Shown: piece by piece, positions 33,396-42,530 of the stretch
Numbering within the stretch: position 1 is the stretch's first letter
Layout: each line of letters begins with the position of its first letter
Assembly: GCA_963643205.1 (NCBI GenBank)
Contig: CAVIJJ010000010.1
Span: 1-52,394 of the forward strand
Source: Phil1 sp963643205
GTDB taxonomy: Bacteria > Bacillota > Clostridia > Christensenellales > CAG-138
DNA length: 52,394 nucleotides
Direction of reading: 5' to 3'
The notes under the pieces: generated by a model
What the model was told of the DNA's origin: nothing
The model's input: only the letters and a program-made list of their open reading frames with translations
The model's database searches: none
Position numbers and translations under genes: made by a program

Positions 33396-34085
33396 TCACA
33401 GCGGGCATTTGCTCGCCGTACCGGCCTTGCGCGGATAGGCCTTGGGTGTGGGGCCAAGCTTTTTGGCCTCTATAACGTATCTTTCACCCCACGCGCAGGG
33501 ATATTCTATAAGCCTTGGCGAAAGGTTCAGCTTTTTCATGGCGTTTTCAGCTTTTTCAAGCTCCTCTTTTGCCGCCGCTCCCTTATACATTATGCTTGCA
33601 CCGCCTTTTTTAACAAACGGCGCCGTCCATTCCGCAAGCACAGGCGCGCTCGCGACCGCCCGGCTTAGCGCTATATCGTAGCCGTCTCTGTGCGCAGGGG
33701 CGCGGCCCGCGTCCTCGCTTCGCATGTGCAGCGTTTTCGCCCGCTTTTCAAGGCCAAGCGCGCGTATAACCTCATCAAGGAATATAAGGCGCTTATTAAG
33801 GCTGTCAAGAAGCGTTACGGTTATATCCTCCCGCATTATCAAAAGGGGAATTCCCGGAAAGCCCGCTCCCGTGCCCACGTCCACACATTTGGCGTTTTTG
33901 GGGATAAGCGCCATGGGCAGCAGGGAATCGGCAAAGTGCTTTTCGGCAACGTCCCTTTCCTCCGTAATGGCGGTAAGGTTCATCTTTTCGTTCCATTCTA
34001 TAAGCATATTATAGAACAGTATAAATTTGTCCGCCTGCTCTCCGCTCGCCTCCGGGATAAGCGAAAGTATCGTTTCCCTTGTCAT
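33396..34085 (-). CDS. rsmG: 16S rRNA (guanine527-N7)-methyltransferase RsmG
   Basis: Methylates G527 of 16S rRNA using S-adenosylmethionine, 229 residues. The SAM-binding motif CVDVGTGAGFPGIPL lies near residues 67-81, and EWNEKMNLTAIT in the N-terminal part is typical of GidB. Its ATG overlaps the mnmG stop by four bases (ATGA). The C-terminus is slightly longer and more basic than usual. Confidence 0.96.
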   Translation of the reverse strand: MTRETILSLIPEASGEQADKFILFYNMLIEWNEKMNLTAITEERDVAEKHFADSLLPMALIPKNAKCVDVGTGAGFPGIPLLIMREDITVTLLDSLNKRLIFLDEVIRALGLEKRAKTLHMRSEDAGRAPAHRDGYDIALSRAVASAPVLAEWTAPFVKKGGASIMYKGAAAKEELEKAENAMKKLNLSPRLIEYPCAWGERYVIEAKKLGPTPKAYPRKAGTASKCPL

Positions 34086-35962
34086 TCTTCCTCCTTGCGC
34101 CGCTTAAGCCATATCATAAGCACGGCTATGTCCGCCGGGGATACGCCGCTTATTCTGCCCGCGCGCCCAAGGCTTTCGGGCTGCATGGCGTTCAGCTTCT
34201 GCCTCGCTTCAAGCCTAAGGCCGGAAATTTGGCTGTAATCCGTTCCCTTCGGCAGCAGGGTATTCTCCATCTCGCTGAATTTTTCAACGTGCTGCCTTTC
34301 TTTTTCTATATATCCCGCGTAGCGCTCGTTCAGCTCAATCTGCTCCGCGGCCTCGCCGCTCACGTTCTCCACCTTGTCGGGATAAAGCATAAGCAGATCC
34401 GTATAGCCTATATTTTTCCTTCTTAAAAGCTCCGCAAGCTTAATTCCCGTTTTCGGCGGTGTTTCGCCCCGGCTTTCCATAAGCGCCACAAGTTTTTCGT
34501 CGGGCGGTACGGACTTTTCAAGCCTTGCCCTCGCGCTCGCTATTTCTTCCTGCTTTTTCAATAGCCTGTCGTAGCGGCTTTCGCTTATAAGCCCCGTTCT
34601 CCTGCCAAGCTCGGTAAGCCTTTCGTCGGCGTTGTCCTGCCTTAAAAGCAGCCTATATTCGGCGCGGGAGGTCATCATTCTGTATGGCTCGTTTGTGCCC
34701 TTTCCCGTCAAATCGTCGCAAAGCACGCCTATGTAAGCATCCGCGCGCGAAAGTATTAGAGGTTCCTCGTTTTTCAGCCAAAGTCCCGCGTTAATTCCGG
34801 CGTAAAGCCCCTGCGCGGCGGCCTCCTCGTAGCCGGAGCTTCCGTTCATCTGGCCCGCGAAGAAAAGCCCGCCTACGTTTTTGCTCATAAGGGCGTTGTT
34901 CAATACGGTAGGGTCTATGCAGTCGTACTCTATCGCGTAACCGTAGCGGGTTATATGGCAGTTCCTAAGGCCGGGAATGGTTTTAAGCATGTCCCTCTGC
35001 ACGTCCGCCGGCAGGCTTGTGCTCATGCCCTGAACGTACATTTCGTCCGTTGAAAGTCCCTCCGGCTCAATAAAAAGCTGATGCCTTTCCTTATCCGCAA
35101 AGCGAACAAGCTTGTCCTCTATGCTTGGGCAGTAGCGCGTACCCGTTGCGTGAATAAGGCCGGAATACATTGCGCTGCGGTTTATGTTGTCCAGTATAAC
35201 CTTATGCGTCGCGGCGTTTGTATAGGTCAAATAGCAGGGTCTCTGCTGCCTGTAATCCATTTCGTGCATAAACGAAAACGGTCTTGCCGGGCTGTCCCCC
35301 GGCTGCGGCTCCATCTCGCCGTAATCAAGCGTGCGCCCGAGTACCCTTGGCGGCGTGCCCGTTTTGAAGCGCCTCAGCTCAAAGCCAAGCTCCGTAAGCG
35401 ACGCGGAAAGTCCTTCCGCCCTCGCCAGGCCGCTCGGTCCCTGCTCCCATACGCGGTCGCCTATAAGTATGCGGCTTTTAAGATAAACGCCCGTGGCCAC
35501 TATAACCGCGCGGCACTCTATCCTTTCGCCCTCGCTTTTCACTCCGCCGGAAAGCCTGACGGCGCAAACTTTGCCGTTCTCCTCCTCTATCGCGGCGCAT
35601 TCGCCCTGAATAAGCGTAAGTCCCGTTTGCGCCTCAAGCGCTCTTTTCATTCTTTCGTGGTAGCGGCGCTTGTCCATCTGCGCGCGCGGTGAATATACCG
35701 CGGGGCCCTTGCCCAGATTAAGCATGCGCATCTGTATAAACTCGTCGTCCGCCGCAAGGCCCATTTCTCCGCCAAGCGCGTCTATTTCCCTAACAAGCTG
35801 CCCCTTTGACGTGCCGCCTATGGCGGGGTTGCAGGGCATCATGGCAATTGAATCAAGGTTAAGGGTTATAACGGCCGTGTTCAGGCCCATTCGGGCCAAA
35901 GCAAGCGCGGCCTCGCATCCGGCATGACCCGCGCCAAGCACTATTGCGTCAAAGCCGGCCAT
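34082..35962 (-). CDS. mnmG: tRNA uridine 5-carboxymethylaminomethyl modification enzyme MnmG
   Basis: FAD-dependent enzyme that with MnmE modifies the wobble uridine of several tRNAs, 626 residues as usual. The N-terminal FAD motif GAGHAGCEAAL (11-21), the PCNPAIGGTSKGQLV block near 43-57 and the C-terminal helical domain are all present. mnmE, its partner, is not in the window. It directly follows the CmpB-like gene with no gap, and leads into rsmG. Confidence 0.97.
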   Translation of the reverse strand: MAGFDAIVLGAGHAGCEAALALARMGLNTAVITLNLDSIAMMPCNPAIGGTSKGQLVREIDALGGEMGLAADDEFIQMRMLNLGKGPAVYSPRAQMDKRRYHERMKRALEAQTGLTLIQGECAAIEEENGKVCAVRLSGGVKSEGERIECRAVIVATGVYLKSRILIGDRVWEQGPSGLARAEGLSASLTELGFELRRFKTGTPPRVLGRTLDYGEMEPQPGDSPARPFSFMHEMDYRQQRPCYLTYTNAATHKVILDNINRSAMYSGLIHATGTRYCPSIEDKLVRFADKERHQLFIEPEGLSTDEMYVQGMSTSLPADVQRDMLKTIPGLRNCHITRYGYAIEYDCIDPTVLNNALMSKNVGGLFFAGQMNGSSGYEEAAAQGLYAGINAGLWLKNEEPLILSRADAYIGVLCDDLTGKGTNEPYRMMTSRAEYRLLLRQDNADERLTELGRRTGLISESRYDRLLKKQEEIASARARLEKSVPPDEKLVALMESRGETPPKTGIKLAELLRRKNIGYTDLLMLYPDKVENVSGEAAEQIELNERYAGYIEKERQHVEKFSEMENTLLPKGTDYSQISGLRLEARQKLNAMQPESLGRAGRISGVSPADIAVLMIWLKRRKEEE

Positions 35963-36736
35963 TTATTTTTCATCTCCCCGTTTGTATTTCCGCAGATTTT
36001 TCCTGCTTTGCTCAAGCTCATCGCGGAAATTATCATAGTATTGCTTAAGTTGCTCTCCCATGGCATTCTGCGGGCCCATGCTCATTATGAACTTGGCCTT
36101 TTCAAGCCGCTTCTCGCGGTTTAGCCTTATGTGCTCCCTAAGCTGCTCGTATTTAACAACTATCTGCCTCTCGTCCGCGAAACGCCTTATCTTAACCAAA
36201 AGCGCCGTGGAGTTCACCGCGTCTATAACAAAAACGCCGTAGAAGAAGCCTATTATAAACGAAAACGCAAGGTTGTTGGAAAGCCAGTCAAGCGCCTTTA
36301 CCATGCTTGGGTGCAAAAAGAAATAGTAAAGCGCGCTCAGGATTGCCCAGCCCAAAGTAAACTTGGGGCATATAATGCCCTTTATGTTTCCCCATTGCTT
36401 AGAGTAATCCCAAAGCTTAACGTGCATGCCCTTTATGAATATAAGGCCGGCAATGTATTCAACAAACGTTACCGCCGCCGCCATCACAACGAAAAGCACC
36501 GCTTTTCTGAGCGCCGTATTCTCAATCGGTATGTATTGCTCCAGTAAGGACAGCAGGAAAAGCACGCAAAGACTTGTGCCGTACAAAGGCAAATAGGGTC
36601 CCGAAAGGAACCCCGGATTTATCCATTTGCGCTCCGGATTGGCGGAGGAGAAGAAGCGGCGGAACACCACCTCTATCACCCAGCCCGCCATGCTGCCTAT
36701 AAAGAACAGGAACGCTATCGAGAGGAAAAAACTCAT
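35963..36736 (-). CDS. Putative ABC transporter permease-like membrane protein (CmpB family)
   Basis: Integral membrane protein of 257 residues with about five to six hydrophobic segments and a charged, helical C-terminal tail of about 60 residues. It carries the family's AGWVIEVVFRRF start, GFLSGPYLPLYG (about 40-52) and KLWDYSKQWGNIKGIICPKF. The family is labelled a putative ABC transporter type IV permease, but no ATPase is nearby and the function is unknown. It overlaps gyrA by one base and abuts mnmG, so it is embedded in the housekeeping operon. Confidence 0.82.
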   Translation of the reverse strand: MSFFLSIAFLFFIGSMAGWVIEVVFRRFFSSANPERKWINPGFLSGPYLPLYGTSLCVLFLLSLLEQYIPIENTALRKAVLFVVMAAAVTFVEYIAGLIFIKGMHVKLWDYSKQWGNIKGIICPKFTLGWAILSALYYFFLHPSMVKALDWLSNNLAFSFIIGFFYGVFVIDAVNSTALLVKIRRFADERQIVVKYEQLREHIRLNREKRLEKAKFIMSMGPQNAMGEQLKQYYDNFRDELEQSRKNLRKYKRGDEK

Positions 36737-39183
36737 TACTCCTCCGTCTCTTCGCCCTTATCGTGCGGCGCAAGCGCAACGCTCGCTATCTTTGTGCCCT
36801 CGTCAACCCTCATAAGCCTTACGCCCTGGGTGTTGCGGGAGAACACGCTTATCTTCTCAACCGGTGTGCGCATAACGGTGCCGTCGTCACGAATCATCAT
36901 TATGTCCTCATCGCCGGTGCAAACCTTCATGCAGGCAAGCTTGCCGGTCTTTTCGGTTATGGCGTTGGCTATAACGCCCTTGCCTCCGCGGTGCCTTGCG
37001 GGGTATTCATCCTCGTCCGTGCGCTTGCCCATGCCCTTTTCGGTTATGGAAAGCACGGTTGAGCCGGGCTTGACAATGTTCATGTCTATAACCTCATCCC
37101 CGTCATCAAGCGTAATCGCCCTTACGCCGGTAGCCGTTCTGCCCATGGGCCTTACGTCGGCTTCGTTGAAGCGCAGGCACTTGCCCTCGCGTGTACCTAT
37201 AAGCAGATCGTCATCACCCTTTGAAAGCAGCACGCTCACAAGCTCGTCGCCTTCCCTAAGGTTCTGCGCTATTATGCCGCCCTTGCGGATGTTATCAAAG
37301 TCGCTCATGGGCGTTTTCTTAATTACGCCGTCCTTTGTGGCTATAACAAGGTATTCGCCCTCGGTTTCGTTGTCCACGGGGAATACGGCGGTAATCTTCT
37401 CCCCGCCCGCAAGCTGCAGCAGGTTTACTATCGCGGTGCCCTTGGCCGTGCGTGAGGCCTCGGGTATGGAGTAGCACTTTATCTTGTATGCCCTGCCGGT
37501 GTTGGTAAAGAACATAATATAATTATGCGTGCTTGTAACGAACAGGTCCTCAACAAAGTCCTCGTCCCTGGTTGCCTGCGCCATAACGCCCTTGCCGCCG
37601 CGGTTCTGAGCCTTGTAGGAATCCGCCGCAACGCGCTTTACGTAGCCAAAGTGGGTCATGGTAACAACCATGTCCTCTTCCTGTATTATGTCGTCCAGAT
37701 CTATATCGTCGGACGCGGGGGCGATTTCCGTGCGCCTCGGGTCAGCGTAGCGGCGCTTAATCTCCAGTATCTCGTCGCGTATTATGCCGCGAAGCTTGTT
37801 CTCGTCCGCCAGTATGCTTTCATAATAGGCGGCTGTTTTGGTAAGTTCCGCGTGCTCGTCGTTTATCTTGTCGCGCTCTAAGCCGGTCAACCTGGCAAGG
37901 CGCATATCCAGTATTGCCTGCGCCTGCTTTTCGCTCAGCCCAAAGCGTTCGCACAGGGCCGTTTTAGCCTCCGCGCTGTTCGCGCTGCGCTTTATAAGCT
38001 CAACAATCTCGTCTATATTGTCCAGCGCGATCATCAAGCCTTCCAATATGTGCAGCCTATCGCGCGCCCTATCCAAATCAAACTGCGTGCGCCTTGTTAC
38101 AACGTCTTCCTGGAAGCGCATGTAGTAATAAAGCATTTCCCTAAGGTTAAGTACCTTAGGCTCGCCGTCTACCAGGCACAGCATTATAACGCCGAACGTA
38201 TCCTGCATCTGGGTGTGCTTATAAAGCTGATTAAGCACAACGTTGGCGTTGGCGTCCCTCTTAAGGTCTATTATAATCTTAAGTCCCTTGCGGTCGCTCG
38301 CGTCCCTCAGGTCGCTTATGCCCTCTATTCTCTTTTCGTGCACAAGCTCGGCAATCTTTTCAACAAGCCTTGCCTTATTCACCTGATACGGTATTTCACT
38401 TACCACTATGCGGCTCTTGCCGTTTCCGCTGTCCTCTATTTCCGCCCGCGCGCGAACAAGTATTCTGCCGCGGCCGGTGCGGTACGCCTGGCGTATGCCG
38501 GCGTTGCCCATTATTATGCCGCCCGTGGGGAAGTCCGGTCCCGGCAGGTAGGTCATAAGTTCCTCAACGGTTATCTCCGGATTATCGAGCATGGCAACAT
38601 ACGCGTCTATCGTTTCGCCAAGGTTGTGCGGGGGAATGTTAGTGGCCATACCAACGGCTATGCCGCCGGAGCCGTTTACAAGCAAATTGGGGTAGCGGCT
38701 GGGCAGAACCGTGGGCTGCTTAAGGGTTTCATCAAAGTTCGGCATGAAATCGACGGTGTTCTTGTCTATATCCGCCATCATCTCGTCCGCAAGCTTTGAA
38801 AGCCTCGCCTCGGTGTACCTCATTGCGGCCGCGCCGTCTCCGTCCACGCTGCCGAAGTTACCCTGACCCTCAACCAGCATATAGCGGCTGTTGAAATCCT
38901 GGGCAAGCCTTACCATAGCATCGTAAACGCTGGAATCTCCGTGCGGATGGTACTTACCCAAAACATCGCCTACAATACGCGCGCTCTTATGGAACGGCTT
39001 ATCGGACGTGAAGCCCTGCTCATTCATGGAGTGGAGAATTCTTCTGTGCACGGGCTTAAGTCCGTCCCTAACGTCCGGCAGGGCTCGGTTTATAATAACG
39101 GCCATGGCGTAGGAGATGAAGGATTTCTTCATCTCTGATTCCAGATCAAGCGGCCTTATGCGGCTTATCTCGTTTTCGTTCAT
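36736..39183 (-). CDS. gyrA: DNA gyrase subunit A
   Basis: Cleavage and rejoining subunit of gyrase, 815 residues. The catalytic tyrosine is Y123 in AAMRYTEARL. The quinolone-resistance region reads HPHGDSSVYD, retaining the serine (S84) and aspartate (D88) of susceptible enzymes. The C-terminal beta-pinwheel carries a GyrA-box type sequence (QNRGGKGV) near residue 566. It follows gyrB by 18 bases. Confidence 0.98.
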   Translation of the reverse strand: MNENEISRIRPLDLESEMKKSFISYAMAVIINRALPDVRDGLKPVHRRILHSMNEQGFTSDKPFHKSARIVGDVLGKYHPHGDSSVYDAMVRLAQDFNSRYMLVEGQGNFGSVDGDGAAAMRYTEARLSKLADEMMADIDKNTVDFMPNFDETLKQPTVLPSRYPNLLVNGSGGIAVGMATNIPPHNLGETIDAYVAMLDNPEITVEELMTYLPGPDFPTGGIIMGNAGIRQAYRTGRGRILVRARAEIEDSGNGKSRIVVSEIPYQVNKARLVEKIAELVHEKRIEGISDLRDASDRKGLKIIIDLKRDANANVVLNQLYKHTQMQDTFGVIMLCLVDGEPKVLNLREMLYYYMRFQEDVVTRRTQFDLDRARDRLHILEGLMIALDNIDEIVELIKRSANSAEAKTALCERFGLSEKQAQAILDMRLARLTGLERDKINDEHAELTKTAAYYESILADENKLRGIIRDEILEIKRRYADPRRTEIAPASDDIDLDDIIQEEDMVVTMTHFGYVKRVAADSYKAQNRGGKGVMAQATRDEDFVEDLFVTSTHNYIMFFTNTGRAYKIKCYSIPEASRTAKGTAIVNLLQLAGGEKITAVFPVDNETEGEYLVIATKDGVIKKTPMSDFDNIRKGGIIAQNLREGDELVSVLLSKGDDDLLIGTREGKCLRFNEADVRPMGRTATGVRAITLDDGDEVIDMNIVKPGSTVLSITEKGMGKRTDEDEYPARHRGGKGVIANAITEKTGKLACMKVCTGDEDIMMIRDDGTVMRTPVEKISVFSRNTQGVRLMRVDEGTKIASVALAPHDKGEETEE

Positions 39184-39201
39184 GGTTTGCTTCCTCCCCT
39201 A

Positions 39202-41136
39202 TCAAACGTCCAGATCAACAACAAGCTTGCTGTTGTTTTCTATAAATTCGCGCCTGGGCTCAACCTTATCTCCCATCAGCACGGAGAATATCTCGTCCGC
39301 CTTTATGGCGTCCTCAAGGTGCACCTGCAGCATAACCCTGCGCTCGGGGTCCATTGTGGTTTCCCAAAGCTGCTCGGGGTTCATTTCACCAAGGCCTTTG
39401 TAGCGGTTTATAAGGGGCTTGGGATCGCGGCCTATGCGCTCAAGCGTTGCGTTAAGCTCCGCGTCGTCATAGGCATAGTATATGTTCTTGCCCTTCGTAA
39501 TCCTGTAAAGCGGGGGCTGGGCAACGTATACATAGCCCTGCTCTATAAGCGGGCGCATGTGGCGGAAGAAGAACGTGAGCATAAGTATTCTTATGTGGCT
39601 TCCGTCAACATCGGCATCGGTCATGCAGACAATTTTATGGTACCTGAGCTTGCTGGTGTCAAAGTCCTCGTCTATGCCCGCGCCGAAGGCCGTTATCATG
39701 GCGCGTATTTCGTTGTTGGCAAGTATTTTGTCCATGCGCGTTTTTTCAACGTTCAGTATCTTGCCGCGAAGGGGCAGTATCGCCTGGTGCGCGGGATCTC
39801 GGCCCATCTTGGCGCTGCCGCCTGCGCTGTCGCCCTCAACTATGAATATTTCGCACTTTTCGGGGTCTCTCTCCGTGCAGTCGGTAAGCTTGCCGGGCAG
39901 GCTTGTGGAATCAAGCGCGGTCTTTCTTCTGGTAAGCTCCCTCGCCTTTCTGGCCGCGTCTCTCGCCCTTGCCGCGGTTAAGCATTTTTCAACTATCGCC
40001 TTCGCCTCGGTCGGGTGCTCCTCAAGGTATGTGCTCATGCCGTCGCTCACCGCGCCGTCAACAAGGCCGCGGATATACGCGTTGCCGAGCTTTGTTTTAG
40101 TCTGGCCCTCAAACTGGGGCTCAACCAGTTTAACGCTTACTATGGCGCTCAATCCCTCGCGGATATCCTCGCCCTTCAAGGCATCGTCATTATCCTTGAG
40201 CATTTTGGTTTTTCTCGCGTAGTCGTTCAATACGCGCGTAAGGGCGCTCCTGAAGCCGACCAGGTGGCTTCCGCCCTCGCCTGTATTTATGTTGTTGGCG
40301 AAGGAGAATACGTTTTCGTTGTAGTCGTCGTTATACTGGAGCGCGACCTCAACCGTCGCTACCTCCTGCTTATCGGGCTCGTTGCGGTTTGCGGTAATGT
40401 ATATGGGTTCCTCGTGCAGCACGGTCTTCTTGCGGTTCAGGTGCTTAACAAAGCTTACTATGCCGCCCTCGTAGCAGAATGAACGCTCGTCCGGGGACTC
40501 GGCGCGCTCGTCCTTCATGCTTATCCTCACTCCCGCGTTAAGGAAGGCAAGCTCGCGCATCCTGTCCGCCAGAATATCGAAATTATAATTTACCTCGTCA
40601 AATATTTTGTCGTTGGCAAGGAAGGTTATGCTGGTGCCGCTCTCGTTTTCGGGAATGTCCTTTATGGCCTTAACCGGCGCCTTGGGGTCGCCAAAGGAAT
40701 ACTCCTGATAATAAAGCTTGCCGTCGCGCTTAACCTCCGCTATAAGCCAGGTTGAAAGGGCGTTAACAACGCTCAGTCCCACGCCGTGCAGACCGCCGGA
40801 AACCTTATAGCCGCTGCCGCCGAATTTGCCGCCCGCGTGAAGAACCGTAAGCGCGACCTCAAGGGCGCTCTTGTGCATTTTAGCGTGCATATCAACGGGT
40901 ATACCGCGGCCGTTGTCGGCTACGGTAACGGAATTGTCGCCGTGCACGGTTATCTCAATATGGTTGCAGTATCCGCCCATAGCCTCGTCAATCGCGTTGT
41001 CCACAAGCTCTTTTACAAGGTGATGCAGGCCGTGGAAATCCGTTGAGCCTATATACATGCCCGGGCGGCGCTTAACCGCCTCCAACCCCTCAAGAACCTG
41101 AATTTGAGAGGCATCGTAATCGGTGTGGTTACTCAT
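39202..41136 (-). CDS. gyrB: DNA gyrase subunit B
   Basis: ATPase subunit of gyrase, 644 residues. The GHKL ATP site is visible (ELVDNAIDEAMGG, then DNGRGIPVD, and GLHGVGLSVVNALS). The Toprim region has EGDSAGGSAKMGRD and DADVDGSHI. AAGGAG lies before the ATG. recF is 63 bases upstream. The remB and S4-domain genes often found between recF and gyrB or dnaN are absent. Confidence 0.98.
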   Translation of the reverse strand: MSNHTDYDASQIQVLEGLEAVKRRPGMYIGSTDFHGLHHLVKELVDNAIDEAMGGYCNHIEITVHGDNSVTVADNGRGIPVDMHAKMHKSALEVALTVLHAGGKFGGSGYKVSGGLHGVGLSVVNALSTWLIAEVKRDGKLYYQEYSFGDPKAPVKAIKDIPENESGTSITFLANDKIFDEVNYNFDILADRMRELAFLNAGVRISMKDERAESPDERSFCYEGGIVSFVKHLNRKKTVLHEEPIYITANRNEPDKQEVATVEVALQYNDDYNENVFSFANNINTGEGGSHLVGFRSALTRVLNDYARKTKMLKDNDDALKGEDIREGLSAIVSVKLVEPQFEGQTKTKLGNAYIRGLVDGAVSDGMSTYLEEHPTEAKAIVEKCLTAARARDAARKARELTRRKTALDSTSLPGKLTDCTERDPEKCEIFIVEGDSAGGSAKMGRDPAHQAILPLRGKILNVEKTRMDKILANNEIRAMITAFGAGIDEDFDTSKLRYHKIVCMTDADVDGSHIRILMLTFFFRHMRPLIEQGYVYVAQPPLYRITKGKNIYYAYDDAELNATLERIGRDPKPLINRYKGLGEMNPEQLWETTMDPERRVMLQVHLEDAIKADEIFSVLMGDKVEPRREFIENNSKLVVDLDV

Positions 41137-41199
41137 TTTCCGTTTTTCTCCTTACTTTCAAAAATTTATCGGCAATCCCTGCCGTATCTTTCGCTTTTG

Positions 41200-42318
41200 T
41201 TATTCCGTTCGCTCAAGCGTTCCGGCTTTGCAATACCAGGCGTTTATGCCCGTCATACCCGCCCGCTTAAGTCCTTCAAGCGTTGTGCATGTTAAAAACG
41301 TTTGGCAGCCCGTCATGGCCTCAAGCAGTGCCCTTTGGCGCGGCTCGTCAAGCTCGCTTAAAACATCGTCCAGCAGCAGCACGGGGCTTTCCCCCGTTTC
41401 GCCCTTTATAAGCTCTATCTCGCTCAGCTTAAGGCTAAGCGCCGCCGTTCTCTGCTGCCCCTGGCTTCCGTAAATTCTTACGTTCGCGCCGTTAAGGCTC
41501 AGCTCAAGCTCGTCCCTGTGCGGGCCGGAGCCCGTGTATCCGCGGCGAATATCGTCAAGCGCTCCCGTGTACAGCGCCTCGCTCAGCGCCGCCTGCGCGT
41601 CCCCTCCGCCTAAGCGTTCGGCATCAACGTCCGGCGCGTATTTAACGTAAAGCGCTTCCCGCTCGCCCGAAATCTGCCTGTGCAGCCGGCTTGCTATAAG
41701 CCCCAGTCTTTCAACGAATTCCGCTCTCATGCGCATTATCTCGGCGCCGGATTTGCTAAGCTGCTCATCCCAAATGTAAAGCTGCCGCCTTATCTCGCCC
41801 GGGTCCTGCTTGGTATCCGGCTTAAGCAGGGCGTTCCGCTGCTTAAGCGCCGCGTTGTAGCGCTGAAGGGTATAGAAATACGCGGGCCTGAGCTGGCTCA
41901 GCTCCATATCCATAAATCTTCGCCGTTCCGCGGGTGCCCCCTTAACAAGCTCCAGATCCTCCGGCGAGAACATAACGGCGTTAAGCGCGCCCATAAGCTC
42001 TCCTGTGCGCTTAGCCATAAGGCGATCTATAAAAATCTGCTTGCGCTCGCCGCTTTTAAGCTTTATCTCTATCGTACGGCCGCCGCTCTTGCTTTTTATG
42101 TCAAGCCCGACGTAGCCGCCGGCATAGCCCGTGCGAATAAGCTCCGCGTCCTTTGCCGTTCTGTGGGACCGCCCGAAGGCACACAAAAAAATGGCTTCCA
42201 CTGCATTGGTTTTGCCCTGCGCGTTCTCGCCGACGATAACGTTCAGGCCGCCGTCCGGGCGGAGCAGAAGCGATTCATAGTTGCGAAAATCATTGAGTTT
42301 CATTCGCTCAATAAGCAT
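41200..42318 (-). CDS. recF: DNA replication and repair protein RecF
   Basis: SMC-like ATPase that loads RecA at gaps, 372 residues. Visible are the N-terminal LNDFRNYE, Walker A GENAQGKT (31-38), the signature region YGSQGQQRT and the Walker B LLLDDVLSELD. The ATG at 42318 aligns well with the start of known RecF proteins. It has no usable Shine-Dalgarno site and lies six bases after a good -10 box, suggesting a leaderless transcript. dnaN, the usual upstream neighbour, is missing. Confidence 0.96.
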   Translation of the reverse strand: MLIERMKLNDFRNYESLLLRPDGGLNVIVGENAQGKTNAVEAIFLCAFGRSHRTAKDAELIRTGYAGGYVGLDIKSKSGGRTIEIKLKSGERKQIFIDRLMAKRTGELMGALNAVMFSPEDLELVKGAPAERRRFMDMELSQLRPAYFYTLQRYNAALKQRNALLKPDTKQDPGEIRRQLYIWDEQLSKSGAEIMRMRAEFVERLGLIASRLHRQISGEREALYVKYAPDVDAERLGGGDAQAALSEALYTGALDDIRRGYTGSGPHRDELELSLNGANVRIYGSQGQQRTAALSLKLSEIELIKGETGESPVLLLDDVLSELDEPRQRALLEAMTGCQTFLTCTTLEGLKRAGMTGINAWYCKAGTLERTE

Positions 42319-42323
42319 AGCTT

Positions 42324-42352
42324 ATTCTAGCATATTTCCCACCTTTTTTCAA
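42324..42352 (-). promoter_or_regulatory. Promoter placed directly before recF
   Basis: TTGAAA (42352-42347), 17-base spacer, TAGAAT (42329-42324) with an upstream TG at the extended -10 position. The recF start codon begins six bases after the -10 box. Confidence 0.65.
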
Positions 42353-42530
42353 TAGTGTATATAATATATAAGTAGAAAGCAGGCACGTAAATGCGGCATT
42401 ACAGCGCGTTTTAAGCTAAAATGCGGATTATTTCCCGAATTGTCAAAAAAACCGTGCGAACTTTCGTTTTAGGTGGTATTATTAGAAAGGTTTTTATATT
42501 ATTATTCTGTCTTTTTGGAGGACTTATACC

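Noticed and set aside
42319..42530. Possible oriC next to recF
   Set aside because: No cluster of DnaA boxes (TTATCCACA-like) is visible in this AT-rich gap.
32460..42530. Search for parS or Noc-binding sites
   Set aside because: No TGTTCCACGTGAAACA-like or ATTTCCCGGGAAAT-like sequence was found by eye.
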